In this document: one piece after another, positions 37,801 through 47,786 of the stretch | Layout of the letters: every line of letters begins with the position of its first letter | Position numbering within the stretch: the first letter of the stretch is position 1 | Source: Drosophila miranda | Taxonomy: Eukaryota; Arthropoda; Insecta; Diptera; Drosophilidae | Direction: 5' to 3' | Assembly (NCBI RefSeq): GCF_003369915.1 | Contig: NC_046675.1 | Coordinates: forward strand, 5,084,001 to 5,148,000 | DNA length: 64,000 nucleotides | Program-made: the position numbers and the translations under genes | Notes under the pieces: generated by a model | The model's input: only the letters and a program-made list of their open reading frames with translations | Database searches by the model: none | Told to the model about the DNA's origin: nothing

Positions 37801-40800
37801 CGTCTCGGGGTCACTATTACAATGTACTTGCTTGGAAATGTAATACCCGAGAGAATAATCTGTCCATCCGCTGAATGAATGAATGCCTCTGCTCAATGAC
37901 CGACTGAGGCACTGACTCATAAAACCCCGCTCATATCACATGCCACATCTGGTAGATCTAATTGAAGTTCTCTCTCAATCAATACAAATTAGCAGATGCA
38001 GCAGGTTTCTGGCATTGAGAGTCCCCGCTTGGATTCGGATTCTGCCACGCTCGTGATTTTGCAATGGCACTTGGTCTATGAATATGATAGCTCTATACGC
38101 TGGTATCTAATGAAATTAACCTTCCCATTTGTCCACGCTTCGTTGGTGCTCTCTTGTGGAAAAGTACATACATACTCGTATATCGAATTTATAGCCGAAA
38201 GTGTGAAACACAATAAAACAAAAGGGAAAGATAGATAGCGATTGCTACTACCTCGGCGGATGGATGCCCTCTAAATGTCCAAGGGAAGTCCAAGGGTACA
38301 TCTCTAGAGGCTAGAGAAGGGCTTTTTATCAGAGCATCAATATGCCGGGTCATGCACACGACATGTTTGGTGTTTCGCTTGTGCGTCTCAATATGGGAGC
38401 GCTGGGAGCAAGGACGTTCCCACCGCTGATATGGTTTCAAGCTCGCTCTCAAATCGAGTATAGCTCGGTCGCATACTACAGCTGAGGTACTGCTAATAGC
38501 CAATTGCCAACACACACAGTCTTGAAATATGCATATGAGTCGTACAATCGCACAACGAAATGAAAGTAAAATCGCATTGAAGCTGGCGCTTTGAATAAAA
38601 GCCAGCAATGACATCATTTTGTGTGTGTTTTGTAGTCTGGAAGCGAATCGTGGAAGCATCCACGCTGGGGAGCTGTGTGTGGAATGCAGCAGCAAGCATC
38701 CGAGAAGCATCTCCCACTCCATTCTTGCGGCGTTGGCGAGGCGCATCTTTGGTTGGATCTTCTATGCAAACTATGCAATTTTTAATGAAAAGAATTTCAA
38801 TTTGCATTATTAATTTATACAGTTAGTTGACTCATCCATGACCGCACTTGTTGTTGTGGTTAAAAACTATTAGAGATCCCAAACCATATCTCGAATTGTT
38901 CTTGGGCCCCACCCCAACATTTCTACGCTAAAAGATAATCCGAAAATTCTGGGAAACAGATGCAAACAACACGATATGGCGATTTGGAATACAAATTTGA
39001 CTACTTACCAATGTTAACGATTTTGATGCCCTCATCCTGAAGGAATTTCAGGGCCACCGATACGTTCTCCAATTTCTGGCTGCGGAATGTTGGACGTTTG
39101 TTATACTTGGGCAAACGCTTCTGGGACAGCACCTCGAGGAGGGCGATCAGCCGCAGGCCATCGGACAGATCCGTTTCCAGATTGTTTATCGATCGATCGA
39201 TGGTCTTCAGGTGCTCGTTCGCCCAGCGTGTGAAGGTGTTCTGTTGGATCTTCTTCCACTGCGCATCCTCGGCAAGATCACGTTCGGCCTCCATGTCTTC
39301 GTCGAAGTTCTCCTCGTACTGGTACGCCGGCTGCTGCTGCTGCTGCTGTTGTTGGTAATAGTCGTTCGGCTGTGGGTTAGCGAGTGGTCAGATTGTTCAG
39401 ATATCAGGTTAGTCCCAGGGAGTACTGCTATGAATGGGTGGGGTGGGGTTTCGTGTGGTGTGTGCGTGGGATGTTGGCTGAAAACCACTTGACAGTTATG
39501 CATAAGTCCACTCTACTCCTGGAGCCAAATACCGCAGCGAATCGAAAAAGGTGTGGCGCAGACTTGTTCCAGTTTCAGGTTACGAACGCCAAGCATAACA
39601 ACTCCTATCGCCGAGTGGACTGCTTGTCCACTTTCCACGCATGTCCCCCCTCCAAGTGGCAGAGGAGAAGAGGAGCATTCTGTTGGCAGAGGCGACAAAA
39701 GTACAACACTTTGCAAGAGACGAGTATTATTTTCACTGTTTTTATGAGTCTTCATCGTGTTTAGCTTTTATCTGCAATAACTACAGCGTGCTAATGGTTC
39801 AAATTATGTGTATTTCTGAGAACATCCATATTTCGTTTTATCCCCAGGGTTATATAACTGGGTTCCACTATCTGCAGTATTTCGGGTTTCAGAAAACACC
39901 AACACTTCGTATCTGCGGGCGAACGGAACCCTCGTTTGAAGAAACAAGTTCCCAGGTATCTTTTACGCCCCGATCCAAAAGTTTCGAAACAACCTCCGAA
40001 AAGGGTGTAGAGTAGAGAAGAATGAATGCCCACGAAGAACGAGCACAAAAGGAGAGCAAGTTCGCGTGCCACACAGAAGAAACTTTTGGACAAAAACCTA
40101 ACAGAAATAGAGAGCGGCTGGCAGACAGCCCGCCCGACCCCCGCCGGGCCCCTGCTCTGTCTGGTTTGTTGGCCAAGAAGCGGGATAGAAACTAAAGGAA
40201 ATTGGAGTGGCGACGACGACCACGGTCAGGCCGAGTGCGCAGCGTGTGAAGTTCATTAACATTTTCATTAATTGCAAAAGGCCGCGGAGCGACAAAACGC
40301 AATGCAGAGTGCAGCAATTAAACGATAAATGACCAAATTTTTAATACTCTCTCTTGAAGGTACACAAATTGTGGGCACACAAACACACGTCGGAATGCTG
40401 GAGAAGAGATTAAACACACACACACACCACCTGTGGGGGTGGGGAAGAGAACACACACAGCGAGAAAGTTCAGCCACGCAATGATTCTTAGTCTCTTTTT
40501 GTTTATTAATTAAATAATTAAAAACCCCAGTTCAAAAATTCACTTCTGTACCAAACTAAAGGATTTCACATTTCGGTGGAATTTAATATCCTTTTTAAAA
40601 CATAATTTATTTGATTCACTGTTGGGAAACTGGGGAAGAAGATCACACGCAGGACATAGGGACACACACACACACGCAACACTTTACAGGCAGTGAAGAG
40701 GGGGACACACGATACACACACCTGTTGATGGCAAACGTCGTAGTTGTTGTTGTTGCTCTGTGCTGACGTTGGCTGTTGGGCGTAAAAATTTAAATTGCTA

Positions 40801-41126
40801 AAATTTGGCACAAATTGCGATGCGTTCTGCTCTGTATGGTTGTTGCTGCCGTTGCTGTTGACACACGCGTTTGTCTGGAAATTTGGCGGGTTTTTCCTAT
40901 TGTTGAGATGATGGCTATTGTTGCTGTGGCTGAGGAATATGGTCGCCTGTGTAGCCGCCGTCTGACCACCGTTTGTATAATTCGCGTGAACGGATATTGG
41001 GACTGGGACGGGACCGTCGTCAGCGTCGTTACTGTTGCGCGTCGAAAATGCTTTTGACGCGACGATCGCCGACGGAGTTTCTCGCGCACCGGCATTTTCG
41101 CGTCTCTCTATCTCTCCGTTGTACAT
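9020..41126 (-). CDS. cher: Cheerio, filamin A-type actin crosslinker (whole gene, 17 coding exons)
   Basis: I joined 17 exons, all with GT-AG boundaries and matching phases, to 7,680 coding bases (2,559 residues plus stop). Order of the protein: a low-complexity N-terminus (exon 1), a poly-Q stretch, CH1 (exon 2), CH2 (exons 3-4, including [19 protein letters not shown] and [11 protein letters not shown]), 13 Ig-filamin repeats, a hinge made by two small exons, and about nine more repeats ending in the dimerisation repeat ([14 protein letters not shown], stop). Filamins crosslink cortical F-actin and anchor membrane receptors; in flies the gene is needed for ovarian ring canals. The 22-repeat count is mine and depends on how partial repeats are scored. 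The first exon is duplicated at 56159-56563. Alternative starts and a hinge-region stop are described separately. Confidence 0.97.
9260..11291 (-). CDS. cher: cher coding exon 16 (Ig repeats 15-22)
   Basis: A 2-kb exon with seven further repeats, including [19 protein letters not shown] and [10 protein letters not shown], and the linker before the last repeat ([16 protein letters not shown]). Donor 'GCGG|GTAAGT'. Confidence 0.97.
11362..11531 (-). CDS. cher: cher coding exon 15 (Ig repeats 14-15)
   Basis: It encodes [19 protein letters not shown] through GPSKAV. Donor 'GTT|GTAAGTT', phase 0. Confidence 0.95.
11589..11729 (-). CDS. cher: cher coding exon 14 (Ig repeat 14)
   Basis: It encodes [17 protein letters not shown] through YNGEPVQ. 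The in-frame ATG of KMPSG could start the known short C-terminal filamin (FLN90) from an internal promoter in the 10-kb intron upstream; that use is inference. Acceptor 'ttctacttgcag', donor 'CAAG|GTAAGAG'. Confidence 0.94.
13341..15293. mobile_element. DINE-1/INE-1-like composite: unit, linker, unit
   Basis: Unit 1 is 13341-13834, a linker is about 13835-14196, and unit 2 is about 14197-15293. Each unit begins 'aacgagggggaacgttgtga' and carries 'ttatacccgatac' near the start. The complete unit 2 ends with the inverse 'gtatcgggtataa'. A GGAC/GACA microsatellite (15113-15147) and 'cttgatcagcatcaatagcc'-type 3' sequence (seen here in reverse complement) are present. Subterminal inverted repeats plus a microsatellite core are hallmarks of DINE-1, a non-autonomous Helentron/Helitron family. 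There is no coding capacity. Confidence 0.8.
16328..17350. mobile_element. DINE-1/INE-1-like element, single unit
   Basis: One complete unit, from 'aacgagggggaacgttgtga' to 'gagtatcgggtataaaaa'. Its GGAC/GACA microsatellite (about 17112-17212) is clearly longer than those of the other copies in the window. Non-coding. Confidence 0.8.
18242..18473 (-). CDS. Possible small gene nested in the cher intron
   Basis: From an ATG at 18473 the minus strand encodes [18 protein letters not shown], then a segment rich in aromatic residues ([39 protein letters not shown]). A donor-like CAAG|GTAAAT follows at 18242. Unspliced, the frame runs on to a stop at 18180, for 97 residues. Upstream on the same strand are 'atataaaaca' and 'attatcgatt', a TATA-like word and a DREF-like word. 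The amino-acid composition looks more protein-like than the surrounding intronic frames. I recognise no family, and I could not find a convincing second exon. It may be chance. Confidence 0.3.
22079..22169 (-). CDS. cher: cher hinge exon B
   Basis: A 91-bp exon encoding [19 protein letters not shown] through TTGGNVT and ending in one extra G. That G pairs with CT of exon 14 to give Ala-Glu-Val-Lys-Met. Acceptor 'ccttgcag', donor 'CACAG|GTGCGT'. Without it the frame into exon 14 is lost, so this exon is obligatory for the long protein. Confidence 0.88.
22633..22713 (-). CDS. cher: cher hinge exon A (cassette-compatible)
   Basis: An 81-bp exon in phase 0 at both ends, encoding 27 residues starting [17 protein letters not shown]. 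Acceptor 'ccattgacctcag', donor 'CAA|GTAAGTGG'. Its length is a multiple of three and its flanking phases are equal, so it can be skipped without a frame change. The sequence is polar and Glu-rich, unlike an Ig repeat, which suits a flexible hinge between repeats 13 and 14. Confidence 0.85.
22714..25892. other. cher intron before the hinge, possible alternative 3' UTR
   Basis: No gene recognised. The part next to exon 11 (about 25380-25880) is T-rich on the plus strand and has AATAAA-type words on the minus strand. It could serve as 3' UTR for the isoform that reads through the weak exon 11 donor to TGA. The rest is AT-rich intron. Confidence 0.45.
25893..26028 (-). CDS. cher: cher coding exon 11 (end of Ig repeat 13, alternative stop)
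   Basis: It encodes [18 protein letters not shown] through IPNGSFSIK. The donor is weak (AAG|GTAGCC). If it is not used, translation adds Val-Ala and stops at TGA (25885-25887), giving a filamin with CH domains and 13 repeats but no hinge or dimerisation repeat. When used, it joins hinge exon 12 or, skipping that, exon 13, both in frame. Confidence 0.9.
26102..26554 (-). CDS. cher: cher coding exon 10 (Ig repeats 11-13)
   Basis: It runs from [13 protein letters not shown] through repeat 12 to CKITNKEG of repeat 13. Acceptor 'ctccattcag', donor 'GGCAG|GTAAGC'. Confidence 0.95.
26618..27422 (-). CDS. cher: cher coding exon 9 (Ig repeats 9-11)
   Basis: It runs from [15 protein letters not shown] through AYGPGLEKG and VYGPGIEHG to EVEVPC. 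Phases are consistent at both ends. Confidence 0.96.
27708..28274 (-). CDS. cher: cher coding exon 8 (Ig repeats 7-9 start)
   Basis: It starts [16 protein letters not shown] after splicing with the preceding A. It covers repeats 7 and 8 ([12 protein letters not shown]) and the start of 9 (SGIGIQPHG). Acceptor 'cacaaaag'. Confidence 0.95.
28382..28768 (-). CDS. cher: cher coding exon 7 (Ig repeats 5-6)
   Basis: It encodes the end of repeat 5 ([14 protein letters not shown]) and repeat 6 ([10 protein letters not shown]). Acceptor 'gggttttcag', donor 'CCCA|GTAAGT'. Confidence 0.95.
28836..30128 (-). CDS. cher: cher coding exon 6 (Ig repeats 1-5)
   Basis: It encodes the rest of repeat 1 through most of repeat 5. 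Repeat starts are recognisable as [29 protein letters not shown] and [10 protein letters not shown], each repeat ending in an IP(K/N)SPF-type strand. Confidence 0.96.
30195..30286 (-). CDS. cher: cher coding exon 5 (start of Ig repeat 1)
   Basis: A 92-bp exon encoding [16 protein letters not shown] through FSAGKG. Acceptor 'ccttttcacag', donor 'AAGG|GTAAGG'. Confidence 0.94.
31616..31655 (-). CDS. cher: Candidate alternative first coding exon of cher
   Basis: On the minus strand an ATG opens [13 protein letters not shown] plus one G, then a strong donor CGCG|GTAAGTTT. Phase 1 fits the acceptor of exon 6 (at 30128, giving ...[12 protein letters not shown]) but not exon 5. A TATA-like run 'ctatatata' lies about 45-55 bp upstream, and a GA/CT tract about 100-150 bp upstream. 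This would give a filamin without CH domains. The ATG, donor and phase are seen; the transcript is inference. Confidence 0.35.
31762..31804. repeat. (GA)n microsatellite in cher intron 4
   Basis: About 43 bp of almost pure GA, with a second shorter GA-rich stretch at about 31895-31918. On the minus strand this is a CT tract upstream of the candidate alternative first exon. GAGA-factor sites are common at Drosophila promoters, so it may be regulatory. Confidence 0.8.
31971..32306 (-). CDS. cher: cher coding exon 4 (CH2 domain)
   Basis: It encodes [17 protein letters not shown] through [16 protein letters not shown] to [11 protein letters not shown], a full CH2 domain. Donor 'AACAG|GTGAGTG', phase 2. 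Confidence 0.96.
32374..32518 (-). CDS. cher: cher coding exon 3 (CH1-CH2 junction)
   Basis: It encodes [17 protein letters not shown] and the following [12 protein letters not shown], the highly conserved filamin actin-binding segment, then [13 protein letters not shown]. Acceptor 'gttttccag', donor 'CG|GTAAGT'. Confidence 0.96.
32519..39008. other. Large cher intron between CH1 and CH2 exons, no gene recognised
   Basis: A 6.5-kb intron. It contains a 24-bp direct repeat (33421-33444 and 33493-33516), several low-complexity runs and scattered short open frames. The longest is a Cys-rich plus-strand frame at 32569-33048 with no domain or signal peptide. Nothing in it can be supported as a gene. 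Confidence 0.55.
39009..39369 (-). CDS. cher: cher coding exon 2 (poly-Q and CH1)
   Basis: It begins PNDYY followed by eight Gln, then an acidic linker. CH1 runs from [17 protein letters not shown] to IVNIG. The acceptor is 'ctaacccacag'. The donor 'ATTG|GTAAGT' leaves phase 1, completed by AC of exon 3 to give Asp. Confidence 0.92.
39370..40721. other. cher intron 1, includes left edge of duplication copy A
   Basis: A 1.35-kb intron. The duplicated segment begins inside it at 40431, where 'ctgtgggggtggggaagaga' starts after a CA-repeat. No gene is seen. Confidence 0.6.
40722..41126 (-). CDS. cher: cher coding exon 1 (N-terminal low-complexity region)
   Basis: Translation starts at the ATG of [13 protein letters not shown]. 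The frame is open further upstream but has no earlier in-frame ATG in the stretch I checked. It encodes 135 residues rich in Asn, Ser, Gln and Thr and ends CHQQ at a phase-0 donor (CAACAG then GTGTGT). It joins in frame to PNDYY of exon 2. It lies inside the segmental duplication; copy B carries one amino-acid change (VNSNGS to VNGNGS). Confidence 0.75.
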
Positions 41127-44100
41127 TGTGTAGCCGGTTTTGTTGTTGTTGCTGCTGCTGCTTCTGCTCTCCTCTTTGCTCTCCACTTCGTATCTTTCGT
41201 ATTTTGTTTTAGTTTTGCTTTTAGGTGAAAATTCACGAGCTGGCAGCGCTCTTTCTTTTAACGTAAGAACGATAGATACCAGGGCCGTAGAGCATCGATG
41301 AATTATATATAATTATGAATTATACATATATACGGTTTACCGTTCTGTGGAGTGGAGAGTGTTCGTACATAAACAGGTTTTTTTTCACAACAAAAAATTC
41401 AAGCTCAGTGTGAGAGCGTAAGGTATTTGCTTATCGCGGTATTTTCAGTATTTTGTAGTATTTTTATTAATTATTAAGAAGTATATTTCTGCTGTCTTAA
41501 GTTTAAGCTGTGAGCCGCAAAGTATGCATTGTTTAAGCCTTTGAATGAGCCTATGAATTTCCGTTATGAATTATGACTCATTGAATTTTCAAAATTTTTA
41601 ATAATGTTTGTAGTAATAAACGAGAAATTTTGTAATACCCGTATTAAGAGATTACTCAAACCAACAAAGGTTGTTTTTCTAAATTGCTGCAATGATTTAT
41701 TTTACAATTTATGAAGTGCCCGACTTTTTGAATTCCCCGCCTCTTCTCTGCTTCTGTCAAACGGTTCTATCAATTGATTTCTGTCAAAATTTGAAGAAGC
41801 TTCGTCGTAGAGTTTGGGGTTTCCTCGAAATTTGAGGAGAAAATGGAAAAGTTAATTCCCATGTGCTCATTTTGATATTACCAGTAAGCAGGTAGTACCT
41901 ACTAGGTACTAATAAATTTGTAAATACATTTTTAAGCCACAACGTATTCATTTTATAAACCTTTTATAGAGATTATCAATTTAATAAATTAAATGTTTTG
42001 TTTTTCTTTGTGAATAAAAATAGATCTTAGTCAAACATATCACTTCTTAAAACCGGTTTTCTTAGCTTCTCCTTCATTTGTAAATAAGCGTTCGTTCTAT
42101 TATTAACACTTGAACCAATCCCTCAAACGTCCTGTCATTGACCCTTATCAAAAAACACACAGACGCTTTGTATATCATAAGAAATATACTAAGTCCGATC
42201 AAAGAACATGATTCATAAAAACACACCCAAGTCCCAAGGAGGAACAAATAATTCTGGTAAATATTTGGCATATTTGCGGATTGCTTTTGGCAATGCCTTT
42301 TGGATTCCCATGGGGTTCCGCGCTCCCCCGGCAACGAGGCGATCCGCCTGATCAAATGCAAAAACGAAAGGCAGACACAAATGCACTGCGACGGGTGGAA
42401 CGAAGACAAGTGAATGAGCGAAGCAAATGGGGCTGACAGCAAACGACCTTCTCAATATGGTTAGAAATTGTTAATTTTAGCCAAATGAGTCAAAAATCGA
42501 GTAGCACAACCGGCTCGCTGATCGATGGCAGATCTGTGCTTGGGGACTACGTAATCTGATTTTTTGGAAGCTCATCCTTCACGGCATTCCACAAGGGAGT
42601 GCGACTTTGGGGTCCCCCAAACACGGTCACCCATTCCCCTATTGTGTGTAGTGTGGGTATGCCCTAATATAGAAATATATATACGTTCAACTCGGACCGG
42701 ACCAAATGCGGTAGCCGCTGCTGCGACTGCAACTGCGCCGACTATTGAACGTGTGGCGCCACTTGCATCGCTGGCTGGCTGGCTAGTTGTCGCGGGGGCA
42801 TGGCGTGAATCAGCACCCAATGAAATGCTAAATAAATTTTCACTTCCATTTTAATTAATTTGAATTTATTTGGGACTAAAATTACACACAACATTTACAC
42901 ACCGCAGGCACAGCTGAGCCAAAATTGGCTGCTGCGTCTCTACGCCACGACTAAAAATAAATTGACAAATATTTTGTGTTTTTATGAAAAGGTAATGAAA
43001 GCCACATGTCCTCCATTTTGGCTCATACGAATAGGTATACCCCCGAATGGAAATCTGTGTGGGATAAATGCAGAAGAAATGGGGGAAGGGGGACCGAACC
43101 AAACTCACTTTTCGGGACGCCATGCTGACGGTTGATTGTTTGTTGAATGATCTCAAGTTGTAATACTTCGAAGAATGATGGCTAATACTGATGATCTCTT
43201 GATTGCCCACTAATTACACAATGCCTGGCAGGTCGAGCACGTTTTTCACAAACAAAACACACACCACACACACGCACAGTGAGAGAGCAATTCTCTAATG
43301 AGTTTTTCTGAGTTTCGTAAACAAATTTCAGAATTTTCCTTTTCGAAAATAATTTGCCCGAGCTGCGCGCGTTTGGGTTGGCGTTCAGGTCGCCTCGGCT
43401 CCACTCGGTTGGATTCTGTTCTGTTCCGTTCTGTTGTGTTATCTTGGTCTGGGGCTGTGGCGTCGTCACCGAGACGTTGTAACGTGTACTGCTGGTCGCG
43501 ACAAATTTTCAACTCGACTGAGTTGCTGCGCCTCCTTGCTCAAAGTTTTAATGCAGCCAAACGCGCGCAGCTTTTTTTGCTCAATTTCTTTATTATTATT
43601 CACTCAGAAGAATCATACAGCAGGGGCTATGAATATAGGTTCAGGGGATGAGGGTTAGGAATATGGAATAATATGATATATGAATATATTAACTTGTATT
43701 GTTGTATTTGTATTGTATGTGTCGTAAGGGCTACGAATATATGTACATACATAGGTACTAAGATGAAGGATCTTTCAAAAACTATTGAAGAAAATGTATC
43801 TCTGTATTTACTACCCTATTTGTTAGAAGGTACAATCCAACAGATCCTATACCTTTTTCCTTGAACTCTTTCTAAACTCAATATTAACCTTGGGTTTATC
43901 GCCCGAACCTATGCAAACGGCCGCGACTGTATAACATCTTCAATACATAATTTGTTCAATATTTGTTTCGCCTTATGCTTTGTGTTGTGTTTTTGGTATT
44001 GCATGTGACGTTGACTTTGACGTCGACTGCACTCTTGACTCTGTTTGGCAGGTTTTTGGCGACGCGTTGCCCCACGAATGTGATTTTCAGCGCGCAGCTG

Positions 44101-44708
44101 ATTTTGTTGGTGTTCTATTCATAGAACCTGCTCGTCCGATTAGTCGTTGTCTTTTGTCTGTTGTTGGCCAAAACTGAAAGTGCCTCCTGACCCATGCTTC
44201 ATTTGTTGCCACTTTTGTTGACGGTCGCGGCCGCCCCAAGTGCAATGCGCATTCCGTGTTCCCCCGCCAGCTGACTCATCAACATAATTTGGCATATATG
44301 TATATACATGTGTAAGAAAATATGCAAAATAAACGAACCGCATCAAAGTCCTAAATCAAATTAACAATTTGAACAAAATTTGACACCCCGAAATTCCTAT
44401 ACCCTTATCGCTCGACAACCAACAAAAGGGTCTTAGAAATCTGCTGTTTAGGAAATTGAGCTGCAGATAGAATTTTGGCTGGTGTATTTGAAAATCAATA
44501 ATAGAAATACTATTAACTATTGCATTTATATATATAATACCATAATAATAATATATAAAGAAAAATAGAATACCCCTTGGCAGTGTATCACATCATGTTC
44601 TTGTGGCTAGTTCTGCCTTAGGAGATGACTAAGACGCTCCGGACCAATCAGCTGTCATAAATTCTTTGATTTTATTTGGCTTGGGTCGAAAGACTTTTGT
44701 TTCTAGAT
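41127..44708. other. Upstream region of cher
   Basis: No separate gene is recognised. Minus-strand features are the candidate MASRK first exon at 43109-43123 and AT-rich sequence with TATA-like words just before exon 1 (about 41300-41340). A plus-strand run 'gcggtattttcagtatttt' at about 41440 recalls the GGTATTTT motifs before cal1. All of it is repeated in copy B. Confidence 0.5.
43109..43123 (-). CDS. cher: Candidate alternative first coding exon of cher (MASRK)
   Basis: On the minus strand, ATGGCGTCCCGAAAA is followed at once by the donor GTGAGT. It encodes Met-Ala-Ser-Arg-Lys in phase 0, which fits exon 2 (PNDYY) and would give a filamin lacking the Asn/Ser-rich N-terminus of exon 1. 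An identical copy lies at 58545-58559. No transcript evidence is available from sequence. Confidence 0.35.
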
Positions 44709-47108
44709 AAAAACGAGGGGGAACGTTGTGATTTGCTGCGGACACCGCAACTCTACGGTTATACCCGATACTAAGTCAGTATGGCTCTCCTCCGGCAGAC
44801 GCCGCTAATATTAAACGACACGACAAAGAGTGCGTGCGAGAGAGACAGAAAATCAGTCTGAGCGTGACGTCGGGCGCTGCGTAGCCACTGCAAATTGATT
44901 TGTTCCTATTGGCTATAAAAATGATCTGATCTGATCCAGATTCAGCAGTCTGATAGATATGGTCATTATCTATGATTCTGCGTTTTTAGTTTTCTCGTAT
45001 CCTCAATATTGTGGATGCAACAGATTTTCGTCCTTGTGGGGGCGGAGGGGAGTGGGGCGAAATTCTGAGATATACGTTTTGTAGTGAGATCTAACAGAAG
45101 TGCGGATACCAAAGTTGGTTACTCTAGCCTTAATAGTCTCTGAGATTTGTGGATGCCCCAGATTTTCGTCCTTTGCGGGGGCGTAAGGGGGTGTGGCGAA
45201 ATTTTGACACAAAACGGTCAAGGTCCGATATCACAGGAGTGTGGATACTCTAGCTCTTATAGGTTCTGAGATACTTGAACTCATATTTTGCAATTGGCAA
45301 AACCGACCATGAAACCTGTGTGTTAGAGAGAGACAGAGCGAGAAAGAATGAAATTTTTTTCTTGATTCAGCCTATAATAATTATACGATCTGGTTGAGAT
45401 TTCGCACTCTAGAAGATATAGTCATCTTCTACGATCCTGCGTTTTTAGTTTTCTCGTACCGTCGAAATTGTATACGCCACAGGTTTTCGCCTTTTGTGTG
45501 GGCGGAAGGAGGCGGGGCGAAGTTTTGAAATAGACTTGTAACAGTGACACATTATAGAAGTCTGGATACAAAATGTCGTTGCTCCAGCTCTTATAGTCTC
45601 TGAGCACTAGGCGCTTATAGGGACGAACTGACGGGCAGACGAACAGAGTATCTGGTATAAAAATCCAGAATTCTCGCTTTCCACAATTCACAAATTTTTC
45701 CTGCATTTGGTCTTAAAAAAAAGGCAAAAAATGCGCAATCGGCAACTCAGAACGTTCCCCCTAGTTTTTTTTCTTGATCTAGAGTGCCTGGGGATTAAAT
45801 GTCAAAGTTAACAATATTTTGTGATCGGACTTTCGTCATTATTATCGTCAGACTTTTGTGTAAATGAGCATACAGTACGGGTCTAAGAAAAAAAGTATTA
45901 CTTCGTCTTCGTCCAATATTTTACTCAAATCTGCGTAAGTGAGCGAAGCGAGTTCGCCGGCAATTAGAGTACGAGAAAAGTGATTGTGCAAGGGTAAGTG
46001 CAAAAAAAATTTAGATTTATATTAAAACGAGGGGGAACGTTGTGAGTTGCTGCGGACACCGCAACTCTACGGTTATACCCGATACTAAGTCAGTATGGCT
46101 CTCCTCCGGCAGACGCCGCTAATATTAAACGACACGACAAAGAGTGCGTGCGAGAGAGACAGAAAATCAGTCTGAGCGTGACGTCGGGCGCTGCGTAGCC
46201 ACTGCAAATTGATTTGTTCCTTTTGGCTATAAAAATGATCTGATCTAATCCAGATTCAGCAATCTGATAGATATGATCATTATCTATGATTCTGCGTTTT
46301 TAGTTTTCTCGAATGTGCAATATTGTGGATGCAACAGATTTTCGTCCTTTGTGTGGGCGGAAGGGGGGGGGGCGAAATTTTGAGGTACACGTTTTATAGT
46401 AAGATCGAACAGGAGTGCAGATACCAAATTTGGTTACTCTAGCCTCTATAGTCTCTGAGATTTTTGAATATCCCCAGATTTTCGTCCTTTGCGGGGGCGG
46501 AAGGGGGTGTGGCGAAATTTTGAAACAAACTCGTCTCGGTCCGATATATTAGGAGTGTGGATACCAAATTTGGTTGCTCTAGCTTTTATAGTCTCTGAGA
46601 TCTAGGCGCTAATGTTTAGAGATGTTAATGTGTGTTAGAGAGAGACAGGGCGAGAAAAAATGAAATTGTTTTCTTGATGCTGGCTATAATAATAATACGA
46701 TCCAATTCTCTACAATTCTACGTTTTTGGTTTTCTCATATCTTTAAAATTGTGGATGCCACAGATTTTCGTCCTTTGTGGGGGCGGAAGTGGGCGGGGCG
46801 AAGTTTTGAAATATTTTTGTAGCAGTGACATATCACAGAAGTCTGGATCCAAAACATCGTTGCTCTAGCTCTTATAGTCTTTGAGCACTAGGCGCTGAAG
46901 GGGACGGACAGACAGACGGACGGACGGACGGACGGACGGACGGACGGACAGACAGACAGACATGGCTCAATCGACTCGGCTATTGATGCTGATCAAGAAT
47001 ATATATACTTTATGGGGTCGGAAACGATTCCTTCTGGACGTTACACACATCCACTTTTACCACAAATCTAATATACCCCAATACTCATTTTGAGTATCGG
47101 GTATAAAA
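44709..47108. mobile_element. DINE-1/INE-1-like composite at the right end of copy A
   Basis: Unit a is about 44709-45662, a linker about 45663-46024, and unit b about 46025-47108. Unit a begins 'aaacgagggggaacgttgtg' and has variant words (such as 'gtgatttgctgcgg') shared only with copy B. Unit b ends 'gagtatcgggtataaaa' and has a GGAC microsatellite at about 46906-46960. The linker is nearly identical to those at 13835-14196 and 61105-61467. Confidence 0.8.
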
Positions 47109-47786
47109 AAAACGGCACAACGCACGTTAAAAATATCATAAATTTGATTTTGATTACGTGATTTGAATGCTGGAATTTGGCAAAAGAATGATTGCCCTCA
47201 AAAGCTTAAAATAACAAACAATCGATACTAAACGATATCAAAATGGATAAACGTATCCGGGTATGCACTTGCTAGGTGCTAGGATAAGATATGGGGTGGG
47301 GAAACTCTGTACTAATCTTAGCTATATATTCTGCAAAAATTTAAATGATTTGATGACCAAAATTCCACTTAGCGTTTCGTGTGTGGCCACACGTGTGTTG
47401 TTTTAGACAAATATTATTTCTATATGTATAACTGATCATGCCAACAGCTGTTTCGGTCTTTAAAATGTTGATGTTCCGCATACGCCCCATTGCCGCCAAA
47501 TAATATCACGTGTGTACGATTTTACCCTTTATCTTCTGCTTTTTTATGTATCTGCTGCTAAAATATTGTACGCCCGAAAATAAATGGATTTCTATTAGCA
47601 ACAAATCAGCGGAAACTTAAAAATCTTTCACCATAAAAATGTTAAGCAAAAGAAATATTCAAAGTTTTCCATGGCACACTTATACAACAATTAGATAACA
47701 GAGTACAGAGATAAATATTTGTCAATCCACGCAAAACGGTTACAAGCAATTGTTCCAATATTTGGCTTTCAAAGAGAACATAAAAG
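47109..47786. other. Intergenic, upstream of the first secreted peptide gene
   Basis: AT-rich DNA with no gene recognised. The proximal promoter of the peptide gene occupies its right end. Confidence 0.5.

Larger units (their letters stand above)
40431..46000 (+). repeat. Segmental duplication copy A (cher 5' region plus DINE)
   Basis: From 'ctgtgggggtgggg' onward this matches 55868 to about 61440 in the same orientation. Offset is 15,437 bp at the left, drifting by a few bases through small indels. In the first 800 bp I count about four substitutions. It contains cher exon 1, the upstream region with the MASRK start, and DINE unit a. The right edge lies somewhere in the DINE linker or next unit, because the following DINE units of the two copies belong to clearly different variants. 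Confidence 0.93.

Noticed and set aside
40566..40721. Reading cher exon 1 onward as a 206-residue single-exon protein
   Set aside because: The extra residues after CHQQ read through a good GTGTGT donor into CA-repeat intron. Splicing to exon 2 keeps frame and restores filamin order.
41127..41186. Start of cher exon 1 at 41186
   Set aside because: The codon there is GTG. The first ATG in frame is at 41126, so I used that.
45003..45221. Repeated small ORFs in DINE units (for example MTVLCQNFATPPYAP frames)
   Set aside because: They recur only because the element recurs, shift between copies and have no domain. DINE elements are non-coding.
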